NCBI GenBank assembly: GCA_002353575.1
Contig: DEJQ01000027.1
Coordinates: 7,637 to 71,636 of the forward strand
Length of the DNA stretch: 64,000 nucleotides
Direction: 5' to 3'
DNA from: Prevotellaceae bacterium UBA2744
Lineage (GTDB): Bacteria > Bacteroidota > Bacteroidia > Bacteroidales > Bacteroidaceae
The translations under genes and the position numbers were made by a program. Below, piece after piece: positions 26,372 through 34,543 of the stretch. How positions within the stretch are numbered: position 1 is the stretch's first letter; each line of letters opens with the position of its first letter. The notes under the pieces are model-generated. The model had not been told where the DNA came from and ran no database searches. It saw only the letters and a list, made by a program, of their open reading frames with translations.

Positions 26372-27034
26372 ATGACTTTTAATGATTTTCGTAACTTTAT
26401 CCAACACAGCGTATATGTAATAATTGATCCAGCTGTGCGCCTAATGGTAAAGTGTGGTATCACCCCTAATATGATGACTACGGTGGGGTTGCTGGGCAAT
26501 ATATTTGCTGCATCATTATTTATATATTCAGCACTCTATATGCCGGCAGACGATTATTCAATCATCGGATATGCAGGTCTTACAATACTTATCTTCAGTA
26601 TATTCGATATGGTTGACGGTTATATGGCTCGTACTGCCAATATGTGTTCTACGTTCGGAGCCTTCTATGACTCTGTTCTTGACCGCTACTGCGAACTCTT
26701 CACACTATCAGGAATAGCCTTTTACTTCGTTCAGCACGGGTATGCATTGGGGGCTGTCATCACATTCCTGTCTCTCATCGGTTCTATAATGGTCAGTTAC
26801 GTACGTGCCAGGGCAGAGGGACTGGGTCTTGAGTGTAAGGTTGGGCTCATGCAGCGACCGGAACGTGTAGTCCTCACCAGTTTCGGAGCTATGCTATGCG
26901 GGCTTCTTGCACCTGCCGTTCGCGACTTATTCGATCCCATGTGGATTCTGCTAATTCCACAGATACTTATTTCTATCTTAGCAAATTATACAGCATTCGT
27001 GCGTATCCATCACGTTTATAAGTTATTGAAATGA
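26372..27034 (+). CDS. CDP-alcohol phosphatidyltransferase
   Basis: This integral membrane enzyme joins a CDP-activated lipid to an alcohol acceptor. The full signature D-x2-DG-x2-AR-x8-G-x3-D-x3-D is present: D79, D82, G83, A86, R87, G96, D100, D104. 220 residues and about six spans fit the family. The acceptor (inositol phosphate, glycerol phosphate or other) is not set by the motif. The next gene, a PAP2-type enzyme, overlaps by four bases, and the pair recalls inositol-lipid clusters described in Bacteroides; this is inference. Confidence 0.88.
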   Translation: MTFNDFRNFIQHSVYVIIDPAVRLMVKCGITPNMMTTVGLLGNIFAASLFIYSALYMPADDYSIIGYAGLTILIFSIFDMVDGYMARTANMCSTFGAFYDSVLDRYCELFTLSGIAFYFVQHGYALGAVITFLSLIGSIMVSYVRARAEGLGLECKVGLMQRPERVVLTSFGAMLCGLLAPAVRDLFDPMWILLIPQILISILANYTAFVRIHHVYKLLK

Positions 27035-27798
27035 AACGATTCATTCTTTGTGTAATTCCATTTGTAGTGTTCGGATTGATTTACAATTCTATGCGCTACT
27101 ACCCCAACTACCTGTTCAATGATATAGACGTTGAGGGTGTGTACAACATGGAGAAACATCTCTTCGGAATCGTTTCCAATGGTGTGCGAGTAACACCAAA
27201 CGAATACTTTTGGGTTAATCATACAGCCTTCCTTGATATCGTGTCTGGATTGTTCTACTTGTGTTGGGTTCCGCTACCTATTTTCTATTGTCTTTGGTTG
27301 TTTTTTACAAAAAAACAGGATTTGGCATTTCGTTATTCCTGCGGATTCCTTTTTGTCAATCTTGTCGGCTTCAGCGGATATTACATACACCCTGCTGCCC
27401 CACCATGGTATGCAATGCTATATGGTTTTGAACCTATACTCAATACTCCAGGAAACGTAGCCGGATTCCAGCACTTTGATTCTCTCATTGGTATTCCTAT
27501 ATTTCATACTATCTATTCGGGTAATTCAAATGTGTTTGCAGCAATACCATCCATGCACGCAGCCTATTGTCCTATTGCCTTTTATTATTCTACAAAAGTA
27601 AAAGACAACCGCGTCTGGAATTACATCCTTGCAGTTGTCTCTATAGGAATATGGTTTTCGGCAGTTTACAGTTGCCACCACTATGTTATTGACGTTCTTC
27701 TCGGTATTTTAGTAACGATTGTCGGATTAACCCTTTTCGAACATGTCGTGTACCGTTATTTCCCTCGTCGCTGGCTGGCACGTTTCTTCACATTCTGA
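27031..27798 (+). CDS. PAP2/AUR1-like membrane phosphotransferase (candidate phosphoinositol-ceramide synthase type)
   Basis: About six spans and the lipid-phosphatase-superfamily motifs PSMHAAY (H176) and CHHYVIDVLLG (H217, D221), with YIHPAAPPW (H120). The H-H-D arrangement is that of PAP2 and of AUR1/sphingomyelin-synthase-like enzymes, which move a phospho-head group from a glycerolipid to ceramide. Bacteroidales make sphingolipids, and the upstream CDP-alcohol transferase could supply the donor lipid. A simple phosphatase is the alternative. Start overlaps the previous gene (ATGA). Its 3' end overlaps a small minus-strand gene by 43 bases. Confidence 0.75.
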   Translation: MKRFILCVIPFVVFGLIYNSMRYYPNYLFNDIDVEGVYNMEKHLFGIVSNGVRVTPNEYFWVNHTAFLDIVSGLFYLCWVPLPIFYCLWLFFTKKQDLAFRYSCGFLFVNLVGFSGYYIHPAAPPWYAMLYGFEPILNTPGNVAGFQHFDSLIGIPIFHTIYSGNSNVFAAIPSMHAAYCPIAFYYSTKVKDNRVWNYILAVVSIGIWFSAVYSCHHYVIDVLLGILVTIVGLTLFEHVVYRYFPRRWLARFFTF

Positions 27799-27968
27799 CG
27801 AATCTCAGCTTTATGTTTGGCACTGCCAGAGCCATGGGCACCAGTATGATACTGTTTGCCCTTGGCTTTGGTCTTGACCTTATTAGGAGATTCTTTTTGT
27901 TCCTTCTTTGCACCAGAGAACGATATACCGTTCATGATCGCATATCTTATTTCTTCGTCGCTTGCCAT
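27756..27968 (-). CDS. Small basic protein of unknown function
   Basis: Seventy residues starting MASDEEIRYAIMNGISF and then very rich in Lys, Gln and Gly, with a basic C-terminus (RQNVKKRASQRRGK). The ATG is two bases after the stop of the AICAR transformylase gene (TAA-TT-ATG), which suggests coupled translation. The basic, low-complexity tail suggests nucleic-acid or ribosome contact, but I do not recognise it. Its 3' end overlaps the convergent PAP2 gene. It may be a chance frame, but the tight spacing argues for a real gene. Confidence 0.5.
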   Translation of the reverse strand: MASDEEIRYAIMNGISFSGAKKEQKESPNKVKTKAKGKQYHTGAHGSGSAKHKAEIRQNVKKRASQRRGK

Positions 27969-27970
27969 AA

Positions 27971-29152
27971 TTAATGATGGAAGAGTCTGATGCCTGTGAA
28001 GGCCATTGCAATATTATATTTGTCGCAGGTCTCGATGACATTATCGTCGCGTACCGATCCACCAGCCTGTGCAATGAATTGTACTCCTGATTTATGAGCG
28101 CGTTCGATGTTATCACCAAATGGGAAAAAGGCATCTGAACCAAGGCATACATTTGTATTCTTTGCTATCCATGCTTTTTTCTCCGCAAGAGTCAGAGGTT
28201 CTGGTTTCTCAGTGAAGAATTGCTGCCATGTACCTTCACGTAACACATCTTCCCATTCATCACCAATATATACATCTATAGTATTGTCTCGGTCTGCACG
28301 ACGAACTCCCTCCTTGAAAGGAAGGTTCATCACCTTCGGACATTGGCGCAGCCACCATGTGTCAGCCTTCTGTCCTGCCAACCGTGTACAGTGAATACGA
28401 CTCTGCTGGCCTGCCCCGATACCTATAGCCTGACCGTCCTTTACGTAGCAGACAGAATTCGACTGAGTATATTTCAGAGTGATAAGTGCAATCTTCAGGT
28501 CACGCTTAGCTTCCTCTGTGAAATTCTTGTTTTGTGTCGGGATATTCTCAAACAGATTTTCGCCACTAAGATCAATTTCGTTTCTACCTTGTTCGAAGGT
28601 CACACCAAACACCTGTTTGCGTTCTATAGGTTCTGGTTTGTAGTTAGGGTCAATCTTTATCACACAATAAGTGCCCTTTCTCTTCTCTTTTAATATTTGC
28701 AATGCCTCGGGTTCATAGTCTGGAGCTATCACACCGTCGCTTACTTCACGTTTGATAAGTGTAGCTGTTGCCACATCGCAAGTATCGCTTAGAGCAATAA
28801 AATCGCCATAGCTTGACATACGGTCAGCACCTCTTGCACGTGCATATGCAGTAGCAATAGGAGTCAGTGGTACCTTTACATCATCGACAAAATATACTTT
28901 CCTCAGAGTGTCGCTCAAGGGTGCACCTACTGCTGCTCCTGCAGGACTCACGTGTTTGAAACTTGCAGCCGATGGCATACCTGTTGCAGCTTTCAGTTCT
29001 TTTACCAACTGCCACGAGTTGAATGCATCCAGCAGATTGATATATCCCGGTCTGCCTGAAAGCACCTCGATAGGAAGTTCCCCGTCAGTCATGTAAACGC
29101 GTGCAGGCTTCTGGTTTGGGTTACACCCATACTTCAGTTCTAATTCTTTCAT
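27971..29152 (-). CDS. Stand-alone AICAR formyltransferase (PurH C-terminal domain only)
   Basis: It transfers a formyl group from 10-formyl-THF to AICAR in purine synthesis. The 393 residues begin directly with LKYGCNPNQKPARVY, the first segment of the transformylase half of PurH, and include the catalytic Lys-His pair K66-H67 in SFKHVSPAGAA and the substrate motif SDAFFPFGDNIERA. The IMP cyclohydrolase (MGS-like) half that normally precedes it is absent, and the ATG at 29152 matches the domain boundary, so this is a true single-domain protein and not a truncation. Another gene must provide IMP cyclohydrolase. Confidence 0.9.
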   Translation of the reverse strand: MKELELKYGCNPNQKPARVYMTDGELPIEVLSGRPGYINLLDAFNSWQLVKELKAATGMPSAASFKHVSPAGAAVGAPLSDTLRKVYFVDDVKVPLTPIATAYARARGADRMSSYGDFIALSDTCDVATATLIKREVSDGVIAPDYEPEALQILKEKRKGTYCVIKIDPNYKPEPIERKQVFGVTFEQGRNEIDLSGENLFENIPTQNKNFTEEAKRDLKIALITLKYTQSNSVCYVKDGQAIGIGAGQQSRIHCTRLAGQKADTWWLRQCPKVMNLPFKEGVRRADRDNTIDVYIGDEWEDVLREGTWQQFFTEKPEPLTLAEKKAWIAKNTNVCLGSDAFFPFGDNIERAHKSGVQFIAQAGGSVRDDNVIETCDKYNIAMAFTGIRLFHH

Positions 29153-29289
29153 GTCTTAATAATTTAACTGTAATTTGCTGTAATTTCTCTGCGAAGATAC
29201 GATTTAGCTGTCAAAACACAAAAAATACCTATTAGAAAATGGCAAATCCTAAAATTTATGTAACTTTGCATTCAAATTAAATCAGGAAT

Positions 29290-30084
29290 ATGAAAGATAA
29301 GAATCTAATGACTCTCGACGATCTTACTAAAGGTAATATCTGGTCCGTTACAGAGAGCGATTTGGCCAACATGCTTATTGAGGGTAAGAAGGAGGAAGAC
29401 TATAATGAGATGGAAACTCATTATATGAATATCATCCGTACAGTTTTCGACATACAATTCCTCTCCCGCAACGACGAACAGCAGGTAAACAGATTAGAAA
29501 AACAGGGGTATGACATATTTTCCTATCCAACAGACGGCGAAGTAGATGCAGTTGCCATCCGCAAACATGCTATCAAAAAAATAACCGACCTTACTCTTGA
29601 AAATATTCAGCACCTTGAAGCTACAGAAGTTCTTGAGCTCATCCGTCGTAACATGGGCACTGGTTGGAAGGGACTTTCACTTTCTATCCAGGACGTAATC
29701 GAATCAGCATTCTATGTCGACTATACATCACTGCCTGAAACTACTATGCATCGAGCCGGAGGAATCCTCGAACGTCGTAAGGCCGACGGTTACGATATTC
29801 TGGAAATCATACGTGGATCATGGATTGAGGCAATCTTCATGAAGGCAAAACCAAAAGTAGAGAAGGTCAGGACAGATTTTACAATACATGATGACGATGA
29901 TGACGACCGTGATTTCGACGACGACAACGATTCTGATGACGATGATATGGCAGACATTGACGACGATATAAATGATAATGATGACGATCTCGATGAAGAT
30001 ACAGAAGATGAAATTGACAGCGATAACCTCCCACTCGAAGATATCGAAGATTTAGAGGATATTGAAGACAATACCGACGAATAA
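29290..30084 (+). CDS. Unknown protein with a highly acidic C-terminal tail
   Basis: Residues 1-195 look like a folded, mostly helical domain (MTLDDLTKGNIWSVTESDL; EATEVLELIRRNMGTGWKG). Residues ~196-264 are almost all Asp and Glu, written with GAT/GAC/GAA codons. No family is recognised. Acidic tails of this kind can mimic DNA, bind basic proteins or act as solubility tags; none is shown. A TAACTTTG -7 box lies at 29261-29268, so it has its own promoter. It is divergent from the AICAR transformylase gene. Confidence 0.65.
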   Translation: MKDKNLMTLDDLTKGNIWSVTESDLANMLIEGKKEEDYNEMETHYMNIIRTVFDIQFLSRNDEQQVNRLEKQGYDIFSYPTDGEVDAVAIRKHAIKKITDLTLENIQHLEATEVLELIRRNMGTGWKGLSLSIQDVIESAFYVDYTSLPETTMHRAGGILERRKADGYDILEIIRGSWIEAIFMKAKPKVEKVRTDFTIHDDDDDDRDFDDDNDSDDDDMADIDDDINDNDDDLDEDTEDEIDSDNLPLEDIEDLEDIEDNTDE

Positions 30085-30159
30085 AATCATTATTTTTGAT
30101 AATTAGACTGAAAAGAATACATAATGTAATATAGATATATCAAAATAAATAGTTTTTAT

Positions 30160-30190
30160 TTTGCATTTTGGTCTAAGGGTTGTATATTTG
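30160..30190 (+). promoter_or_regulatory. Bacteroidetes-type promoter
   Basis: TTTG at 30160-30163 and TATATTTG at 30183-30190, 19 bp apart, upstream of the carboxymuconolactone-decarboxylase-family gene. It lies inside the longer frame of that gene and so supports the start at 30221. Confidence 0.75.
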
Positions 30191-30220
30191 CAACATAAAT
30201 ATATCAAAAACATAATATCC

Positions 30221-31000
30221 ATGAAAAGTTTAAATATTACAGAAAAGGCTAAGACTACTATTCGCCGCCTATTCTCACAGCGATATAGTGTAAATACATT
30301 GAAGCATGACCCCGAATTGACTGCAATATTCGATAACTTTGCTTATGACGAGAGTCTTGCCCTAACTGAAGGTCCAGTATTGGAAAAGACTCGAGTAATG
30401 TGTATTTTAGCCAGTACCATCGGTTGCGGATCCAAACTGGAATTCAGGAACTATGTAGATGCTTGTCTGAATGTAGGAGTAAAGCCACGTGAAATCCGCG
30501 AGGTTGTTTATCAGGCAATGCCTTATGTCGGTTTCAATTATGTCATCGATTTACTACCTATTATGAACGAGGTATTCGAGAATAACGACATTAAGCTGCC
30601 TCTCGACGAACAGGCTACAACAACACAGGAAGACCGAAAGGAAAAGGGACGTCAATATATGGAAGAAGTCTTTGGAAAGGGAGCTGTAGAAAATATGTAC
30701 CAGACGTGCCCAAAGGGGCAGGAACATATTATAGACTTCCTGCAGAGCTACTGTTTCGGTGACTACTACACTCGTAAAGGAATTGATGCTCAGCATCGCG
30801 AACTTATGACATTTTGCTTCCTTGCGAGCCTTGGTGGTTGCCCTAACCAGATGGAAAGTCATGCTGTGGCAAACAAAAATACCGGTACAAGCAAAACTGA
30901 GATGGTTGCCGCTGTTACAGCTATGCTCCCCTACATCGGTTTTCCACGTTCACTTCAGGCTCTCAATGCTATCAACAAGGCATACGAACACCAGTTCTAA
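30221..31000 (+). CDS. Carboxymuconolactone decarboxylase (CMD)-family protein, two tandem domains
   Basis: 259 residues from the ATG at 30221. Two CMD/AhpD-like helical units are visible: one around STIGCGSKLEFRNYVDACLNVG and one around ASLGGCPNQMESHAVANK, the latter with the C-x6-H arrangement typical of AhpD-like thiol redox proteins. In between are acidic linkers. Function may be antioxidant or hydrolase-like; the substrate is unknown. It has its own promoter and terminator, so it is monocistronic. Confidence 0.82.
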   Translation: MKSLNITEKAKTTIRRLFSQRYSVNTLKHDPELTAIFDNFAYDESLALTEGPVLEKTRVMCILASTIGCGSKLEFRNYVDACLNVGVKPREIREVVYQAMPYVGFNYVIDLLPIMNEVFENNDIKLPLDEQATTTQEDRKEKGRQYMEEVFGKGAVENMYQTCPKGQEHIIDFLQSYCFGDYYTRKGIDAQHRELMTFCFLASLGGCPNQMESHAVANKNTGTSKTEMVAAVTAMLPYIGFPRSLQALNAINKAYEHQF

Positions 31001-31066
31001 ACATCAGTACCCCGCAAAACTCTAATTACTGACATTTTGCAACAGAAATATAACTAATCTTTACAG

Positions 31067-31101
31067 AAAGTGAGCACATTACATTAAATGCTCACTTTTT
31101 T
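31067..31101 (+). terminator. Rho-independent terminator
   Basis: AAAGTGAGCA pairs with TGCTCACTTT around a 12-base loop and is followed by T. It ends the CMD-family gene. Confidence 0.85.
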
Positions 31102-31203
31102 ATGTTTTTTTATTGTTTTATTTTTCACATTAGTAAGAATGCCTTACCTTTGTAGCAAAATTAGAAATATAAAATTACATACAAACTATAATATAGGATA
31201 ATT

Positions 31204-33048
31204 ATGTGTGGTATAGTTGGTTATATAGGTAAGAAAAAGGCCTACCCAGTTTTGATAAATGGTCTCAAACGACTTGAATATCGCGGTTATGACAGTGCCG
31301 GTGTAGCCCTGCTCAACGAAAACGGAGAACTCAACGTATATAAGACTAAGGGTAAAGTAAGCGACCTTGAAGAATATGTTCAGGATAAAGACATCAGCGG
31401 CACAGTAGGTATAGCCCACACACGTTGGGCTACTCACGGCGAACCAAACAGTGTGAATGCCCATCCCCATATCAGTTCCAGCGGCAATCTTGCCATCATA
31501 CATAATGGAATTATCGAAAACTATGCCGCACTGAAGAAACAGCTCATTGAGAAGGGGGTTGAATTCAGAAGTAACACCGACACCGAGGTACTCATTCAGC
31601 TTATTGAATATATACAGACAACAAAGAATCTTGATCTTTTGAGTGCTATCCGTATGACCCTCCGTACTGTCATCGGAGCTTACGCTATTGCTATTCTCGA
31701 CAAGAACAATCCCGACCAGATTATTGCTGCCCGCAAGTCCAGTCCCCTCGTAATAGGTATCGGCGATGATGAATACTTCATCGGTTCCGATGCCAGTCCT
31801 ATCATTGAATATACAAAGAAAGTAATATATCTTGATGACAAGGATATCGCCATCATCCAACGAGGTCACGATGTCAAGATAGTCGATTTCTATGAGAAGG
31901 AACTGAAACATGATATTATTGAAGTGGAACTCAACCTTCAGCAGATAGAGAAAGGCGGTTATCCTCACTTCATGTTGAAAGAGATATTCGAACAGCCTGA
32001 TTGCATCATGGACTGTATGAGCGGGCGTATTAATGTTGATGCCAACAATGTAATTCTAAGTGCCGTCATCGACTATAAACAGAAGTTGGTTGATGCCCGG
32101 CGCATAATCATTGTGGCATGTGGTACCAGCTGGCATGCAGGACTCATCGGTAAACAGCTCATCGAGGATTTCTGTGGCATTCCCTGCGAAGTGGAATATG
32201 CAAGCGAGTTTCGATATCGCAATCCAGTCATCAACAGCAATGATGTTGTAATTGCAATCAGCCAGAGTGGCGAGACCGCCGACACACTCGCTGCCGTCGA
32301 ATTGGCAAAAACAAAAGGAGCCTTCATCTATGGCATTTGTAATGCCATCGGTAGCAGCATTCCACGTGCTACACATACTGGCAGTTACATCCACGTAGGA
32401 CCTGAAATTGGCGTTGCCAGTACCAAGGCTTTCACTGGTCAGGTAACAGTACTTACCATGTTGGCACTTGCCCTAGGCAAGGCACGAGGAAAAATCAGGA
32501 AAGAAAAATATGAAGAGGCAATTCGCGAATTGCACAACATACCAGAGAAGATGAAGCTCCTTCTTAAGCAATGCGACAAAATAAAGAACATAAGCCAGAT
32601 ATTCACTTATGCCCGCAACTTCCTATACTTGGGTCGAGGATACAACTATCCTGTTGCACTCGAAGGAGCGTTGAAACTCAAGGAAATCAGTTATATTCAT
32701 GCAGAAGGTTATCCTGCGGCAGAGATGAAACACGGACCGATCGCCCTCATCGATGACGAGATGCCTGTAGTTGTCATCGCAACTAAGAACGAACTATACG
32801 AGAAGGTTGTCTCCAACATTCAAGAAATAAAGGCCCGTCGCGCCCGTGTCATTGCTATAGTCAGCGAAGGTGATGAGACAATCCGTAAGATGGCTGATGC
32901 CACAATCGAACTTCCTAAGACCCTTGAGTGTCTTGAACCGCTTCTTGCTACCATACCTCTTCAGCTCCTTGCCTATTATATTGCTATCTGCAAAGGGAAG
33001 GATGTTGACCAGCCTCGCAACCTTGCAAAAAGTGTGACTGTTGAATAA
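31204..33048 (+). CDS. glmS: Glutamine-fructose-6-phosphate aminotransferase (isomerizing)
   Basis: GlmS makes glucosamine-6-phosphate, the first step to UDP-GlcNAc for peptidoglycan and LPS. The N-terminal glutaminase starts MCGIVGYIG, whose Cys2 becomes the nucleophile after Met removal. Two SIS sugar-isomerase domains follow (AISQSGETADTLAA near residue 355; HAEGYPAAEMKHGPIALI near 500), and the C-terminus ends LAKSVTVE. 614 residues is standard. A TACCTTTG -7 box lies at 31145-31152. I see no glmS ribozyme-like leader in the 50-base gap. Confidence 0.96.
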   Translation: MCGIVGYIGKKKAYPVLINGLKRLEYRGYDSAGVALLNENGELNVYKTKGKVSDLEEYVQDKDISGTVGIAHTRWATHGEPNSVNAHPHISSSGNLAIIHNGIIENYAALKKQLIEKGVEFRSNTDTEVLIQLIEYIQTTKNLDLLSAIRMTLRTVIGAYAIAILDKNNPDQIIAARKSSPLVIGIGDDEYFIGSDASPIIEYTKKVIYLDDKDIAIIQRGHDVKIVDFYEKELKHDIIEVELNLQQIEKGGYPHFMLKEIFEQPDCIMDCMSGRINVDANNVILSAVIDYKQKLVDARRIIIVACGTSWHAGLIGKQLIEDFCGIPCEVEYASEFRYRNPVINSNDVVIAISQSGETADTLAAVELAKTKGAFIYGICNAIGSSIPRATHTGSYIHVGPEIGVASTKAFTGQVTVLTMLALALGKARGKIRKEKYEEAIRELHNIPEKMKLLLKQCDKIKNISQIFTYARNFLYLGRGYNYPVALEGALKLKEISYIHAEGYPAAEMKHGPIALIDDEMPVVVIATKNELYEKVVSNIQEIKARRARVIAIVSEGDETIRKMADATIELPKTLECLEPLLATIPLQLLAYYIAICKGKDVDQPRNLAKSVTVE

Positions 33049-33072
33049 TAAAACTATATAAATTAAGTATTT

Positions 33073-33768
33073 GTGAGAATTGATATCATTACAGTATTGC
33101 CCGAATTGATAGAACCTTTTATTAAGGAAAGCATACTCGGACGTGCTCAGAAGAAAGGGCTTGTTGAGATTTACATACATAACCTGCGCGATTACACTGC
33201 CGACAAGCACAAGCGTGTAGATGACTACCCCTTTGGCGGCGCAGCCGGAATGCTTATGCAGTGTCAGCCTATTGATGCCTGCATAGCCAAACTCAAGTCC
33301 GAGCGTCACTATGACGAGATTATCTTCACTGCTCCTGATGGCGAGAAGTTTACACAGCCAGTTGCAAACGAGCTCTCCATGAAGGAGAATATCATCATTC
33401 TGTGTGGACATTACAAAGGGATTGACTATCGCATCCGCGAGCATATCATCACTCGTGAGATATCTGTCGGCGACTATGTCCTTACAGGGGGTGAACTGGC
33501 TGCTGCAATCATGACCGACGCCATTGTTCGTGTTCTGCCAGGAGCTATAGGCGACGAACAATCAGCACTCTCCGATTCCTTTCAGGATAATCTGCTCGAA
33601 CCCCCTGTATATACACGTCCTGCCGTGTATCATCCGGTTGAAAATCCTGATAACACTTGGACTGTGCCCGATATACTTCTTTCGGGTCATGAAGCAAAAA
33701 TAAAAGAATGGGAATACGAGCAGGCACTCAAACGTACAAAGCAACTGCGTCCAGACCTGCTCGAATAA
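33073..33768 (+). CDS. trmD: tRNA (guanine37-N1)-methyltransferase
   Basis: TrmD methylates G37 next to the anticodon, which prevents frameshifting. The start is GTG, giving MRIDIITVLPELIEPFI. The trefoil-knot SAM site is covered by ILCGHYKGIDYRI and ISVGDYVLTGGELAA. 231 residues is usual. It is 24 bp after glmS and converges with kdsB, whose stop is 12 bp away; no terminator stem is obvious between them. Confidence 0.94.
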   Translation: MRIDIITVLPELIEPFIKESILGRAQKKGLVEIYIHNLRDYTADKHKRVDDYPFGGAAGMLMQCQPIDACIAKLKSERHYDEIIFTAPDGEKFTQPVANELSMKENIIILCGHYKGIDYRIREHIITREISVGDYVLTGGELAAAIMTDAIVRVLPGAIGDEQSALSDSFQDNLLEPPVYTRPAVYHPVENPDNTWTVPDILLSGHEAKIKEWEYEQALKRTKQLRPDLLE

Positions 33769-33780
33769 TAAAATCCAGCG

Positions 33781-34539
33781 TCACACTTCCTGTCGTTTCA
33801 GGAATTCTTCTGCCCTCTGCAGATCTTCTGGAGTGTCTATTCCGATGGTTTCCACGTTGGTCGTTGCAACCTTTATCGTGTAGCCGTTCTCCAACCAACG
33901 CAGCTGTTCCAATGATTCCACCTTTTCCAGCTCACCTTGAGGTATCGCAGTAATCTCAGCTAACACATTTTTCCTGTATGCATATAGTCCTATATGCTTA
34001 TAGTAAGTGTGTTTTTCCAACCACACTTCCCTATCCTTTCCTCTGAAATATGGTATAATGGAACGGCTGAAGTACATAGCCTCCATATTCTTATTCACCA
34101 CCACTTTCGGAGAATTCGGATTCTCCAGAGCAGCCCATCCGTCTTCTTTCGTGAATGGTTTTACCAGAGTTGCTATATCCGTAGTTTCGTCATTGAAGCA
34201 TCCTCTGATAGCCTTCAACTGTGATGGTTGTATGAATGGTTCGTCTCCCTGTATGTTCACTACAACGTCAAAATTCTCTTCGCCAACCTTCTGCAGAGCT
34301 TCATAGCAGCGGTCTGTTCCGCTCCTGTGGTTCGTGCTTGTCATCACCACATTGCCTCCAAACGACTTCACGGCACTTTCTATCCTCTCATCGTCGGTCG
34401 CTACTACGACTGCATCAAACATACCCTCAGCTTGTCTGTACACACGCTCTATTACCATCTTTCCACCGAGCATAGCTAATGGCTTGCCCGGAAACCTCGT
34501 CGAAGCAAATCTTGCTGGAATGATACCTATGAATTTCAT
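33781..34539 (-). CDS. kdsB: 3-deoxy-manno-octulosonate cytidylyltransferase (CMP-KDO synthetase)
   Basis: KdsB activates KDO with CTP before transfer to lipid A. The N-terminal IPARFASTRFPGKPLAML is the nucleotide-binding signature, with NIQGDEPFIQP and HRSGTDRCYEAL further on. The ATG at 34539 is chosen because family proteins start MKFIGIIPAR; the longer frame overlaps the PBP1A gene. 252 residues is normal. It follows PBP1A on the same strand with a 4-base gap. Confidence 0.95.
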   Translation of the reverse strand: MKFIGIIPARFASTRFPGKPLAMLGGKMVIERVYRQAEGMFDAVVVATDDERIESAVKSFGGNVVMTSTNHRSGTDRCYEALQKVGEENFDVVVNIQGDEPFIQPSQLKAIRGCFNDETTDIATLVKPFTKEDGWAALENPNSPKVVVNKNMEAMYFSRSIIPYFRGKDREVWLEKHTYYKHIGLYAYRKNVLAEITAIPQGELEKVESLEQLRWLENGYTIKVATTNVETIGIDTPEDLQRAEEFLKRQEV

Positions 34540-34543
34540 ATTC

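Noticed and set aside
29888..30070. GAT/GAC-rich tract as a DNA microsatellite
   Set aside because: The unit is not regular; the bias follows from the Asp-rich coding sequence.
31153..31203. glmS ribozyme in the glmS leader
   Set aside because: The leader is too short and has no matching pairing; the ribozyme is known mainly from Firmicutes.
31186..31968. 260-residue minus-strand frame in glmS
   Set aside because: Antisense to glmS, hydrophobic by chance, no start signal.
32794..33561. 255-residue minus-strand frame over glmS and trmD
   Set aside because: It runs antisense through two confident genes.
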